Positions 15,143 to 26,640 of a stretch of 64,000 nucleotides of DNA are shown piece after piece (position 1 is the stretch's first letter; each line of letters begins with the position of its first letter). This stretch comes from Proteles cristata cristata. Its lineage: Eukaryota; Chordata; Mammalia; Carnivora; Hyaenidae. The position numbers and the translations under genes are program-made. The notes below the pieces were generated by a model, which was not told the DNA's origin, searched no databases, and was given only the letters and a program-made list of their open reading frames with translations. The stretch lies in the NCBI GenBank assembly GCA_017311185.1, contig JAESUZ010000420.1:558001-622000 (forward strand), given 5' to 3'.

Positions 15143-15295
15143 TTTTTTAAATGTTTATTTTTTGAGAGAGAGAACGAGCAGGGGAGGGGCAGAGAGAGAA
15201 GGGGACAGAGTTTCTGAAGTAGGCTTTGCACTGATAGCAGAGAGCACCTGAGCTGAAGTTGGATGCTTGACTAACTGAGCTACCCAGGTGCACCT
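15143..15295 (-). repeat. Carnivore SINE, internally deleted, with target-site duplication
   Basis: Tail complement and head complement are present, but part of the body is missing, so it is about 150 bp. ATAAGTTACATTTTT at the left and ATAAATTACATTTTT at the right mark the duplicated target. Confidence 0.85.
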
Positions 15296-15364
15296 ATAAA
15301 TTACATTTTTATTCCAAAATTCCTACAACACTACATAGAGATTTACATGCAGAGGCTGGCAATT

Positions 15365-15525
15365 TTTTTTTTTAAAGGGGCAGATCATTAATATTTTTCA
15401 CTGTGGGGTCAAGAGGGTATTACAGAGGTAGTTAACCATTTAAAATGTAAAAACCTGCTTAGATTTTATTCAATAAAAAACCAGGAAACCAGCCAGAGTT
15501 GGCCCATAGGCCATAGTTTGCCAAC
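15365..15525 (+). repeat. hAT-Charlie-like DNA transposon fragment
   Basis: Contains AAAGGGGCAGATCATTAATATTTT near its start and GGCCATAGTTTGCCAACTGC near its end. These are the two ends of a common mammalian non-autonomous hAT family; the middle is shortened. Family assignment is from memory. Confidence 0.55.
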
Positions 15526-15763
15526 TGCTAGTACACATTCTCATCTAAAAAACTATTTACTTAAGTAGTCTTCTGTTAATGTACATTTATGTGGCTTCCA
15601 TATTAATTTGCTATTATACATAGTGTGGCAATCAAACACTGTGTGTAAACCCCTTCACACTAATCTATTTACCCCCAAAGGGTAAATTCCTAGAAATAGA
15701 ATTGAAAGGTCAGAGCATATGATATTTTGCTCTGTGATACATATCATCAAAATATTCTCATTT

Positions 15764-15974
15764 TGCCTGGGTGGCTTAGTCGGTTGAGCGTCCGACTTTC
15801 GCTTAGGTCATGATCTCGCGGTCGTGGGTTTGAGCCCCACGTTGGGCTCTGTGCTGACTGCCAGCTCAGAGCCTGGAGCCTGTTTCAGTCTGTGACTCCC
15901 TCTCTCTCTGACCCTCCCCTGCTCATGCTGTCTCTCTCTCTCCTAGAAATAAATAAAAAATATTTTTTAAAAAA
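15764..15974 (+). repeat. Felid SINE with target-site duplication
   Basis: Begins at GCCTGGGTGGCTTAGTCGG, lacking the first few head bases, and ends in an AAATAAATAAA tail. ATTCTCATTTTG flanks both sides. Confidence 0.92.
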
Positions 15975-15989
15975 ATTCTCATTTTGATG

Positions 15990-16700
15990 AGACTTATGGT
16001 CTCATCAGTTATGTGCAAGACATCCTATTTCACCACATACTTACCAACACTGGATATTATCAGACTTTTAATTTTTCAGTCCAGTAAGTGGAAAAAAATG
16101 ATGTCTCATTCCTAAATGATGTCTGTACTTGCTATGTTCTTACACTTACCATGACTATCTTTTCGCATATTATTGTGAATTTATTATATATAAATTCCCT
16201 ATTGGTGCTTCTTGCCCATTTATCTCTGATTTTTTTTCACATTGATTTGTGAAATCAAATCTTTCATAATAGAGATAGTAACACTTTATCATTTGTGGGC
16301 AATATTCTTCCCTCCAGATTTTCATTTATCTTATTTCTGGTAATCATTTTTCCTTTCTATTTTATGTTTTATATTTTACCTGGTTCAGATCATTAGAACC
16401 TTTTACTATATAATAAGTGTCTAGGAGGCATGTCAAGCCTCTCCCCTTTTATGATTACAAAAGCATTCGCCTGTGTTTTATTTTAGTGCTTTTATGGTCT
16501 TTCTATTACGTTTTAACCTTTGGTTTATTCTATATTTTGAAGTACAGAATGAAACAAAGATTCACCCTAATTTGTTTGTGTTTTTTTTAAATAAGGCTAG
16601 CCCGTTTTCCTAACACTGTTTAGACATTTTAATTCATGATTTTGAACTCCGTTATAAATTTCCACATATTTAGCCTTAAAAAACTCATTTAAAAAACTCA
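15990..16700. repeat. AT-rich region with L1-like decay
   Basis: Very AT-rich, with phrases typical of old L1 3' sequence such as CTTGCCCATTTATCTCTGATTTTTTT near 16210. No continuous frame and no clear ends. Confidence 0.35.
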
Positions 16701-17024
16701 CCAGATATCAAGGAACTGAGTATTTTGATTCTAGCAAATTATTCATTCCTGGCTTTAATGAAGAATTCCTTGAAAAACGAGGTATGCCTTTTCTTAAACA
16801 GAAGCTATTTTTACCCGGTAGCAATTTGTATATCAAAGAAAAAATTCTTATAATTTGGGTAGATAGGGTTGCTTGTATTTCCCCTGAGCAGACAGGTACC
16901 ACTGCTCTGCACTTGTACTTCATCTGCGCGCATGTGTGTTCACGATTACAGACATTAAACAGTTTGCACAGTGAGTTGCCAAACTTAAACGTGGGGTGTC
17001 CCTATCGGAATGGGGGGCACCAAA

Positions 17025-17630
17025 TGTGGGGTGCTCTGATGAGGTGGAGGCCGGCGGCGCAGGAAGTGAAAGAATTCACCCAAAGCAGAACCAAAGAAAT
17101 ATGAGTTTATTGAAGACACTGCAGCTTATTAAGAATTTATTGAATACTGCAGTGGGCAGGACAGCAAAAGAGAGACTCTTTTTTTTTTTTTTTAATGTTT
17201 TATTTATTTCTAGCAGAGAGAGAGAGAGAGAGAGAGACAGCGAGCAGGGGAGGGTCAGAGAGAGAGGGAGTCACAGACTGAAACAGGCTCCAGGCTCTGA
17301 GCTGGCAGTCAGCACAGAGCTCAACGCAGGGCCCGAACCCACGAGCCGCGAGATCATGACCTAAGCGAAAGTCAGACGCTTAACCGACTAAGCCACCCAG
17401 GCGCCCCAAGAGAGACTCTCTTATACGAGGCGAGGTGTTGAGGGGCCGCGGTCATGGGGCGGAGTGAGGGACCCTAGGGGTGTGTGGAATTTTCCCATTT
17501 TTGGTAACCTGAGGAACTGTGCGGGGTTGTGACTGGTCAGTGAGGGCCTCTGGCTGTTTTGGGGCGGGTCGCTTGAAGAGCCTGTTTGCGTTCAGCTCAG
17601 TCACTGTGGGCCCTTTGGTTTTGCTCTGCA
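17025..17630 (-). mobile_element. Candidate endogenous retrovirus LTR (reverse orientation)
   Basis: Read on the minus strand, an LTR-like segment ends ...CACCCCACA at 17025. A two-base spacer and TGGTGCC, the start of a primer-binding-site-like stretch, follow at 17016-17022. An AATAAA on the minus strand sits at 17106-17111 and a GTATAAG TATA-like box near 17417-17424. A felid SINE (17180-17407) splits it. The U3 end is not resolved, possibly near CTCTGCA at 17624-17630. No gag, pol or env frame is visible. Confidence 0.5.
17180..17407 (-). repeat. Felid SINE inside the LTR candidate
   Basis: Antisense copy ending CCACCCAGGCGCCCC at 17407. AAGAGAGACTCT at 17168-17179 and 17408-17419 is a perfect 12-bp target-site duplication. 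Confidence 0.95.
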
Positions 17631-17694
17631 CCAAAGAGTTGCCGAGTGTAGGGTGACATTTCACCAAATTTAAAGAATATAAAAGGCAGTCTTG

Positions 17695-17840
17695 CATCCA
17701 AATTCCAGCTCCAGAGTTCACAGCTGTGTGGTCCTGAGCATGGACCTCCCGTCTCTGGGCTTCCATTCTCTCATCCATAAAATGGGTTAACAAGTATAAG
17801 ACCTGTCTCTCCGTGCTGCTGGCAGGACTCGAGGAGAGCT
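17695..17840 (+). repeat. MIR
   Basis: Contains CAGCTGTGTGGTCCTGAGC and CATTCTCTCATCCATAAAATGGG, the core of MIR in sense orientation. Confidence 0.7.
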
Positions 17841-19380
17841 AGAACCTGCCGCGCCTGGGGTGAGCCGTTGACATCCCAGGGCCCTCGTGCCTGTGGCTGA
17901 ACGTAACCCCCTTCCTATCTCACACCATCACCTCCAGTTTCTAGTTTTTTATTTAAGAAGCCACAGTAAACTGAGCAGAGTCCCCCCGCCCCGCCTGCTC
18001 CGGGGTCCTGCACCCATTGCAGTCCAGTGCCACTTGACTTCCATTCTCGCCCCAGCCCGGAAAGCCCTGGCCCAGCATGGGTGCCCCCTTGTCACTCCAC
18101 CCAGAGGTCGCCATGTCCCCTGAGCCCTCTGCATTGGGCTGCTGGCTGGGGTCCCACCTGGTCCCACCTCCTTTTCCTCCCCTTCCCTTCTAGGATACTT
18201 ATTCTCACCGAGATGTTTGCATTCCCAGAGAGGACGGTTGGGAACGAGAATGTCTGCCTTACTGTCTGAATTCCGGGCATCGTGACAAAGAGGCCACACG
18301 CTGGTGTCGGGTCATCACGGTGGCAGCTGCCAACTCCGGGGCTGTTCATCGGAAGGTGGCTTTTGCCCGCACGGTTTGCCTTATGTAACAGTTCTTTATG
18401 TGTCTGACACATTCCCCATGATCCGACTGCCAAGTTCGTAAGAGCTTATCTCTTAATCATCTCCATTCTGGGTAGGCAGGCGCGCCTCCGGGTGACTAAG
18501 GCATCGCCCTGCCCCGCACCCGCCAACAATTGTCTGTGGTCCTGACACACCAAGGAAAGGTCTGCTTGCTCAGATTGCAGAATTTGGAAATCCAAAAAAC
18601 AAAAGCTGGAGAAAAGAGAATATGTTAAGTAGGAGTCTTTTTTTTCTTTTCTTTTTTTGCCAGGGAAGGAAACCCAGCTCCAACTGGGCTGAAGAAGGAA
18701 AAAAGACCTGAAAAGGCCAGGAAAAACCCTGCATGGCTGGATCGGGGGGCTGGTGGGGTGGGGGGTGGACATAGTATTCACGTCAGCCATCCTCTTCTCC
18801 CTGTTTGCTTTCTTTTCCTTGGGGTGTTTTCTGTTCTCTCTGGGCCCATCCATCAAGACAGTAGTGATGGCTGCTGGTGGCTCCCAGCACACCCCCTCGC
18901 CCCTCCCAACCACCACCCCCTTCCCTGGCAACTCAGGAAGAAGAGCACATCTCATTCGCCAAAATCTCCAGAAAAAATGTCTGGAATTGCATGTTTGAGG
19001 CCTGACTTGGACCGTAAGCTCGTCCCGAAGTCCATCAGGTTGGCCTCGAGTGTCTGGTTGGCAGGACCCAGGTGGATGTCAGGCCCTTGGAGGGTGGGGA
19101 GGACAGGCTGGGGGGCTGAGTGGTGGGGGAAGGCTGTCAGCTCTTCCCAAATTGTGTGAGCCGATGGCCAACTGAAGACCCGTGCTTTCCCCCAGGAAAA
19201 TCAAGAGGCGGTCGCCCAAACAAAGAGGGGCTAGATCTTCAGTAGACACTAATGCCACGTATCCATTACCAGGACCGAGCAAGAGAGCGAACAAGTGACA
19301 GAGAGACAAACAGAAAGAGAGGCAGAGATGTTAGTGAAGCCAGCCACTGCCACAGAGGAAAAGGAGATGACTTCTGTAAT
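17841..19380. other. Unannotated intergenic stretch
   Basis: GC-moderate sequence without a SINE or any frame I recognise. A CT-rich run with TTTTTTTTCTTTTCTTTTTTTG lies near 18640. Open frames here overlap each other on both strands and show no family signature. Confidence 0.5.
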
Positions 19381-19557
19381 TTTAAGAAAAGAAGTTTCTT
19401 CTCTTGCTGTTAGCAATCAAGAAAGGAGTATTATACCCATGTTCATAATAGCATTATTCCCAATAACCATAAGGTGGAAAGAACCCAAATACCCATCGAC
19501 GGCCGAACGGCTAAACAAAATGTGGCATCTCCATGCAATGGACTAGTGTACAGTCTT
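19380..19557 (+). repeat. L1 3' fragment, left part
   Basis: Matches the late L1 ORF2/3' pattern: ATGTTCATAATAGCATTATTCCC, ACCCAAATACCCATCGACGG, AAAATGTGGCATCTCCATGC. It resumes to the right of the SINE and of the LTR-like insert. Confidence 0.75.
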
Positions 19558-19574
19558 TAAAAGAGGGGAGTTCC

Positions 19575-19814
19575 GGGGCGCCTGGGTGGCTTAGTCGGTT
19601 AAGCGTCCGACTTTCGCTTGGCTCATGATCTCGTGGTTTGTGGGTTCAAGCCCCGCGTCGGGCTCTGTGCTGACTGCCAGCTCAGAGCCTGGAGCCTGTT
19701 TCAGTCTGTGACTCCCTCTCTCTCTGACCCTCCCCTGCTCACGCTCTCTCTCTCTCCTAGAAATAAATAAAATAAAAAAATTAAAAAATAAATAAATAAA
19801 TAAATAAATAAAAA
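19575..19814 (+). repeat. Felid SINE, young-looking, in L1
   Basis: Intact head GGGGCGCCTGGGTGGCTTAG and a long (AAAT)n tail. A perfect 17-bp duplication, TAAAAGAGGGGAGTTCC, lies at 19558-19574 and 19815-19831. Confidence 0.97.
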
Positions 19815-19849
19815 TAAAAGAGGGGAGTTCCGACACCTGCTACCATGTG

Positions 19850-20455
19850 GGTGGCAGCTTTGTTGCAGGATTTTTTACCCAATACCCGGGATTCATTGTT
19901 TTGCTGCTTTGGAATAAAGAGGTGGACACAGAATGAGCAGCAGGAGGAAGTTTATTAGAGGATCGGATCAGAAAGGAAGAATAGCAGTAAAGCTCTCTTT
20001 ACTGAGAGAGGGCATCCGAAAGTGAATGCTCGTCACTACAGGCGATGGTCGTTGTTTTATAAGGTCCTGGTCACCCCTCGACTCCCTCCCCCCTCATTCC
20101 TTCTCAGGCCCACCCTTACTGGCTGGATCGTTCTAGATGCTGCGCTGTGCATCCCTGATTGGCTTGACCCCACTGTGTGAGGGGTCAGACTGGTGTGTGG
20201 CCATATCATTCTGTCATTCCCTGTGGGTCATACGTTTTGTGATCCACTACTTACTTTTAGTCAGGTCTTTGTCACATTCTTAAAGGGACCCTGACGGGGA
20301 GTAGGTGGTGTCTGTTTTTAAGAGGAGCCTTACCCCCGAGGGTATTGGCTGTGATCAGCCACTCCCAGTTGTTCCAAAAGTTTTTCGGCACCCAGGGTCC
20401 TCAGGTCCTGACCTTTCCCTCTCTACCTAATTTACCTCTCTTCCTGTCCTACCTT
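19850..20455 (-). mobile_element. Candidate endogenous retrovirus solo LTR (reverse orientation), inserted in L1
   Basis: About 600 bp that breaks the L1 sequence between ...GACACCTGCTACCATGTGG and CTTGAGGACACAATGC, which are adjacent in L1. On the minus strand it starts near GTAGGACAGGAAGAGAGG and carries AATAAA at about 19951-19957. Exact TG/CA ends and the short target duplication are not resolved. It contains no coding region. Confidence 0.5.
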
Positions 20456-21102
20456 GAGGACACAATGCAAAGTGAAATTAGCCAGACATAAAGGACAGAT
20501 ACTGATTCCACTTATATGAGGTAGTCAAATTCAGAGGCAAAGGTGGTTGCCAGGGACGGAGGGGCCCAGAGGATGGGAAGTCATTGATGGGTAAAGAATT
20601 CTGGTCTGAGAAGATGGAAAAATTCTGTCGACGGATGGCATAATGGCTGCCCAGTAATGTGAGTGCATTTAATACCCCTGAATAGCACACTTAAAAATGG
20701 TTCAAATACTAAGTTTTCAGTGCAGAGGACAAGCCTCCAACTAGGAGAAAATGTTGCCAAACACATCACTGGAAAAGGACTTGTATCCGGAGTATATATG
20801 CTACTCCCAAAACTTAATAGTAAGAAAACAATCAACCAAATATTTAATGTATGGGCTTGAAAGCTTTGAACAGACATTTCAGCAAAGAAGATAGGCTGCT
20901 GGCAACTCAGCACATGAAAAACAAAAGGTCAAGAAAATGAGTCATAATCAGTGTAAATTAGAATGTCTGAACCCCAAAAGACTCATACCCCCTGTTGGTG
21001 ATGATCAGGAGAGACCGGAAGCCTCATACGGCAGGGGCGGGACCGTGCAACCATTTTCCCTTCTGGAAAATAGTTTGGCTCTTTCTTAAAAGTTAAATTC
21101 AC

Positions 21103-21318
21103 GGGGCGCCTGGGTGGCTCAGTTGGTTAAGGGTCCAACTTGGCTCAGGTCATGATCTCACAGTACGTGGGTTCAAGCCCCACATCAGGGCTCTGTGCTG
21201 GCAGCTCGGAGCCTGGAGCCTGCTTCCCATTCTGAGTCTCCCTCTCTCTTTGCCCCTCCCCCGCTTGCTCTCTGTCTCTGTCTCTCAAAATAAAGACATA
21301 AAACAAAAATTTAAAAAG
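21103..21318 (+). repeat. Felid SINE with target-site duplication
   Basis: Begins GGGGCGCCTGGGTGGCTCAG. GTTAAATTCAC lies at 21092-21102 and again at about 21320-21330. Confidence 0.95.
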
Positions 21319-21672
21319 AAGTTAAATTCACACCCACCATGCGTCTCTTAAGGAGTCACTCAAGGGAAATGACAACACATGTCATTGAAAGACTTGTACA
21401 AAAACGCTCACAGCAGCCGTATTGTCAGCATCCAAAACTGGAACAATGCCCATCCACGGACCAGTGGGGGACGAGGCTGGGGTCTGATGACACAGTGGAG
21501 CCGGCCAAGCAACCAAAGGAAAGGGACCTCGTGCGTGCTAGAACCTGGGTGAAGCTAAAACAAATACGCTGAGGGGAAGAAGCCAGATGAAAAAGAGCAC
21601 ATACTGCTTGGTTTCACTTACGGAAAATTCTGGAAAACTCAAACATATATAGTGGCGGAAAACAGATTAGTG

Positions 21673-21860
21673 GGGTGCCTGGGGGGCTTAGTGGGTTAGG
21701 CGTCCGACTCATGATTTTGGCTCAGGTCATGATCTCATGGTTGGTGGGTTCAGCCCTTTCTTGGGCTCTGCGTGGAGCCGTCTTGGGATTCTCTTCCTCT
21801 CTGCCCCTCCCCCACTCATTCTCTGTCTCTCTCTCTCAAAATAAATAAACATAAAAAAAA
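21673..21860 (+). repeat. Carnivore SINE with target-site duplication
   Basis: Head GGGTGCCTGGGGGGCTTAG with a shortened body. GAAAACAGATTAGTG is repeated at 21658-21672 and 21861-21875. Confidence 0.93.
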
Positions 21861-22129
21861 GAAAACAGATTAGTGTTTGCCTGCAGACAAGAACAGGGTC
21901 ACAAGGGAACATCGAGGGACAATACATACATTTGCTGTCTTGATTGCAATGAAGCTCTCATGCTGTGGACTTAATGTCAAAACGTCAACTGTACACTTTA
22001 AATATGTGTAATGTATTATCTATCTATTATACCTCAGTAAAGTTGCTTAAGAACTCATTAAAAAATTAAAAATTCTGGTTTCTATTTTGAGATCGTTTAC
22101 CTGAAAAGCATAGGCTCTCCGGTTAGCAA

Positions 22130-22290
22130 AGTAATTCTGAGCCCAGTTACCTGTGACCTTCACTGAGTCGCCAGGCCCCTGAACTTTGCTTTCCACATCT
22201 GCAAAATGAGGACAATCCCTGCCTCTCAAGATTGCCATGAAGAATCAGCAAGGTCAAGTTTGGTAAATGCCCAGTAGGAGGTCTGGGATA
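22130..22290 (+). repeat. MIR
   Basis: CAGTTACCTGTGACCTTCAC, then TTTCCACATCTGCAAAATGAGG and CAAGATTGCCATGAAGAATC follow the MIR order. Confidence 0.7.
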
Positions 22291-22544
22291 GGACTCATTG
22301 ACCCCTAAATTTTGTCACATTTGTCGTTTGTCATTATTGACAACAATTTCAATTACTGGAACAATAAAGGGTGTAGTTAAAGCCCTTCTGCTTTTTAAAG
22401 GCAGTTTCTAAAATGGCATATTCTTATATTATTATGGGCCTAAAACGTGGCAACACAGACAGAATTCAGTGTTCTAGGGACCCTAGATTCACCTGCAAAT
22501 TCCCTCCTGGTTTGTCCAAAAGGTAACTTCCTAAACACAGACCG

Positions 22545-22815
22545 GTTTTATTTGTAACTTTTTACTGAAGTATAATATACACACAGAAAACCACACACCC
22601 TGTGCCAGCTCAGTGACTTTTCACAAACAACTCACCCTGTCGCTAGCATCCCGATCATGAGACAGAAGGTGGCAGCGCCCTGGAAATCTCCACATGCCCC
22701 GTCCTTGGCTTTGCTTTGTTTTGAACTTTATATTGTATGACATGTGATTTTCCATGTCTGGCTTCTTCTGCTTTGTGACCTGCATCGAATTGTTAGCCCA
22801 CATGATTTACATTTT
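22545..22815. repeat. Old L1 3'-UTR-like fragment
   Basis: TTTTTACTGAAGTATAATATACACAC followed by ACTTTTCACAAACAACTCACCC resembles the non-coding 3' part of old L1 families. No frame. Confidence 0.5.
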
Positions 22816-23270
22816 CCATGATACTTTCTCTCTTGCTTCCTTTGCAAACATTTTCGTACCTTTGTTCCGACTTGAAGGATGAGTAAGGTTTTGCCAGATT
22901 TAGGGAGCAGCGTGGGTAAAAGAGAGAGACCATCCAAAGGCTTGAAGGTGTACAGAAAGAACTATGGGAAACACATTCTGGGGTAGACACTTCCTACTTA
23001 GTTCAATTGTTTTCGTAATTATGATCTTTCAAGGAGTTCCCAGATTTTTCTACAATAAACAATGATGAAATCAATGTCCCTTTCATATACTCTAATCTAC
23101 TGGAGGTTTTCTTTCATAGGGTTGATTTTCAAATACAAGGCTCCCTGGGTCTGTGAGTTTAAATATTTAATAACTATTGCAAGATTGTGTTACAGAATAT
23201 TGTAGCAATTTACACTTCTGCCAGCAATGCAGGTCTCTGTCAGTATTGGATGTTAATCTGTTTTTAAAAA

Positions 23271-23481
23271 TGGGGTGCCTAGGTGGCTCAGTCGGTTAAG
23301 CGTCCGACTTTGGCTCAGGTCATGATCTTGCAGTTGTGAGTTCGAGCCCCACATCTGGGACTGTGCTGACAGCTCAGAGCCTGGAGCCTGCTTAGGATTC
23401 TATGTCTCCCTCTCTCTCCGCCCCTTCCCCACTTGCACTCTGTGTTTCTCTCTCTCCCAAAATACTAACCATTAAAAAAGA
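23271..23481 (+). repeat. Felid SINE
   Basis: Head GGGGTGCCTAGGTGGCTCAG and an ACTTTGGCTCAGGTCATGAT body, ending in an A-rich tail. Confidence 0.9.
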
Positions 23482-23492
23482 AATGTGTTCTG

Positions 23493-23609
23493 GAGGTGCC
23501 TGGGTGGCTCTGTCAGTTAAGTGTGTGATTGTTGATCAGCAGGTTGTGAGTTCAAGCCCCATGCAGAGCTCTGCCCTAGGAACAGAGCCTACTTTAAAAA
23601 AAAAAAAAG
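23493..23609 (+). repeat. Short carnivore SINE
   Basis: Head AGGTGCCTGGGTGGCTCTGT passes directly to an A13 tail without the CT-rich body, like the short copy at 2126. It is a separate insertion 10 bases after the preceding SINE. Confidence 0.8.
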
Positions 23610-24510
23610 AATTCTGTCCTGTTGCTTTAATTTGAAGTTTCTTTTTCTGGCGTTTAGAGAGATTGTCTTTACATGTTTGTTGACCATTTGGTTTTCCTCT
23701 TGTACAGAGTTATTTACTTTGGATAGTAGACAAAAGGTAAAAGCCAAAGGAAAAAAAAGAAAAAAAGACATGAAAACATTCTAATCATGCATATGGAATA
23801 AGCTTGTGGTGCTCAGTGCACAGTAGCCATAATTCTACCGTTTGACAATGAACCCTCACTGATGAGACTTAGCAGGCTGCTTCTTGAGTCCAATGACCCT
23901 CTGGTTGTAAGGGGTTCCGAAGTAACCTACGCGTCTGATGTCTGATACCCAGGCATCAATGTTTGAACTTGACACTGCAGGGTGAAAATAGGAAAGGTTC
24001 TTCAAGGAAAAAAATGGCTTAAATGAACCCTGCAGTTTAGCAGAGAGAAAAAACAAAACTAGACTCATTTCCAACCACTATCCTGGTCACCGTGGGCTGA
24101 AAACAACGTCAGGACTATTTAGATGGAAATGAAGCCACAGTGTCAGGAGAGTCAGAGAGCTCTGCTTTTAGTTTCTGCCATGGCCGGGCTCAGGATCAGC
24201 CTGGATTGTCTAGCCTCTGCACTACAACTATTGGCTGGTTTGCAGAAGAAATGACTAAATCGAAAGCCTGGTGTGGCCAGGGAACTGGGAGAGGGTGTAC
24301 CAGCCGGAAATGTTTTCTGCTGCCAGTGATAGAAAACTCAGCTCCCTGCTCCTGACACGGGACATATATTGTTCAGTTCACAGGCTCCCAAACTGTCCTG
24401 GTTCACCGCATTCCTGGCCCAAAAGAAATATCTACTAGTTCTATTGATTAAACAGATCCAAAGAAGGGGGGTTGGGATGTAGTATTTATGTCCTAACAAC
24501 TTAGCCATTC

Positions 24511-24723
24511 TTAAAATTTTTTCAACATTCATTGATTTCTGAAAGAGAGACAGAGTAGGCGTGGGGGAGAGGGAGGGAAAGAGAGGGAGACACAGAATCT
24601 GAAGCAGGCTTCAGGCTCCGAGCTGTCAGCACAGAGCCTGATGCAGGGCTCCAACCCACAAACTGTGAGATCATGACCTGAGCCAAAGTCGGATGTGAAC
24701 TGACTGAGCCACCTAGGCGCCCC
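24511..24723 (-). repeat. Felid SINE with target-site duplication
   Basis: Antisense copy ending CCACCTAGGCGCCCC. CAACTTAGCCATT at the left and CAACTTGGCCATT at the right. Confidence 0.92.
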
Positions 24724-26139
24724 TCAACTTGGCCATTTGAAAAAAAAAATGCACGTATATTGAAAAGTGTTTTATTTATATTTTTATTTCATTCTCAGAT
24801 GACTATAAATAACTCAGTTGAATTGAGTCCTTAAATAACTTCCATTCTTAACTTCTGCAGTTAATTACCACGGGATGTGTGCACCTTTGGGCACGGCACA
24901 ACTTCCCAGACCTTGGAATTGGATTGGACCCTACCACCTACGTTTCCTCTCCCACGTTGGTTTTTATGCAGCACTTGCTTTTTTTCATTATGGCAGCTCC
25001 CATAAAGCCAGCTTTGTAAAGATATGAGGTTATTGGAGGAATGTAGGGCCATTTAATATTACAACTCTGAACAACCTTGAGCTCGTAATTCACATGGTGT
25101 TTGACAGTTATGGAGCATCACTGTATTTCACTTGATGTTTTCTAATCCCCCATAGCCCCTCTGTGAGTTCAGCATGGCTCTCTGGGGTGCCCTGGTACAC
25201 AATCTGAGAAGATCAGGTTACTTTTACAAGAAAGCTTGTAGCAGTTGATCTTGGGGTTAGTCTGGCAGCTTGGTGATATCATCAAAGATCCACGCTTCTG
25301 GCAAGTTGCACTTCTTGGTGTCAAGATAGCTGCATGGTGCCGGCATTACATTCTTGCCCCACGGTGCAGCTACCACCGGAAGCTCCCTTCCGTGAGAACG
25401 GAAGGAAGAGAGGTGTGACTGGGCCTGCTGGTGGATAGTGCCCACAGCGGCAGAGACATCTTGAACCAAACAAGGCTCTAAACAGGGATTAAAAATCAGA
25501 GGCCTCTGTCATGTCAACCAGACCTGGGATTGGAAGGGTGAGAAGTTTGCCAAGCACAACATGTTCTCAGGAAGGCGCTGTCTCACTAGCCTGCGGGTTA
25601 TTCTAGCAGTTGGGGGACCAGCCCATTGCTTACGGAGACAGCAGTCCACGCAAGAGATGGTGGGTTGTGGAAGTGGGTTGTTGTGCGTGAGTGACACTCC
25701 GGTCTTCTCTGGAGAGCCGCTGCCTTCAGAGCTGCTGAGACAGGCCGTGGCTCTGGCTGAGGCGGCATTCTGTGTCTGGAGGGCTGACATCTAGTTGGCC
25801 GGGGGGTGAGGGAGGGGACGCCCGATCTGAGATTTGAATGTGCAGGGGAGGTTGGCCAGGGGGTTCAAAACAGGACTCCAAACAAGGGAACAGCGCCGGC
25901 AGGGAGGGGTGCAGGCACGTGGCTCATCCCATGAGTCGTTAAGAGTTCATGTGGCCAGAGGTGAGTCAGGGTGGGACTCAGCCTGTGTGGGTGTGGCTGG
26001 CTCCGGGAGTTTGGTTTTGCCCTGGAAGCCACAGGAAGGGCTGAAAGGTTTTGATGCAGGGAAGGCTTTGAGGAGGGTCTGGGGAACAGCAGTGATAGTC
26101 ATGTGGCAGAAATTTCTGGCGCTCACAGAACGCCTTCCT

Positions 26140-26475
26140 TTTTCCTCCCTGACACAGACTACATTTCCCAGACTCCTTTGTGGTCAGGCAAAGCCATAGG
26201 ACAGATGTCTGGTCAACCAGATATGGAGCAAAGTAGTATCTGCCATTTTAGGCCTGGCCTATAAGAACGTCCCCCAAGTCCTCTCTCTTCCCATCCGCTG
26301 GCCAGTGCAGAAGATCTGAGGACCTACATGGTTGGTCTCCAAGGTGGAAATGGCTTGGGTCCCTGAGTCACCATGTCATAAAGGGACTGCTATTATGTCA
26401 ACAGTGAATGGATTTTTATTATGTTAAGCCATCAACATGTCAGGTCCTTTGTTACATGGGCAGCCTACTCTGACG
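26140..26475 (+). repeat. Ancient LTR-like repeat
   Basis: Same family as 14600-14925: GACTACATTTCCCAGACTCC, then AAGCCATAGGACAGATGTCTGG, CCTATAAGAACGTCCCCC and a TTATGTTAAGCCATCA-type 3' block. Probably an old LTR. Confidence 0.45.
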
Positions 26476-26489
26476 AATAGGCACTCCGA

Positions 26490-26640
26490 CAAACCAGAGT
26501 AATAGGTGCTCCTGCTCGGAGTCGGGCACTGTGCTAAGTGCATGGTCTCAGGTAATCTGCACAACAGCCTTATGGGGATGGGGAACGCCATCTGCCCACT
26601 TTTCCAGAAGAGAACACTGAGGCCACGGGAAAAGCCTGAG
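26490..26640 (-). repeat. MIR-like fragment, antisense
   Basis: GGGCACTGTGCTAAGTGCATGG, AATCTGCACAACAGCCTTATG and CCAGAAGAGAACACTGAGG match the complement of MIR landmarks. Confidence 0.6.

Larger units (their letters stand above)
20456..22070 (+). repeat. L1 3' region(s), old
   Basis: Begins CTTGAGGACACAATGCAAAG and continues through GAATTCTGGTCTGAGAAG to late ORF2-like sequence (AAGGACTTGTATCCGGAG at 20778) and a 3' end GTACACTTTAAATATGTG near 21990. At least two L1 pieces are probably joined. Two felid SINEs interrupt it. Confidence 0.65.

Noticed and set aside
16973..17643. GAGTTGCC at 16973-16980 and 17636-17643 as the target duplication of the reverse LTR
   Set aside because: Eight bases is longer than the usual 4-6 bp for this class, and the left copy lies beyond the primer-site-like sequence. 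Chance or partial internal deletion cannot be separated.
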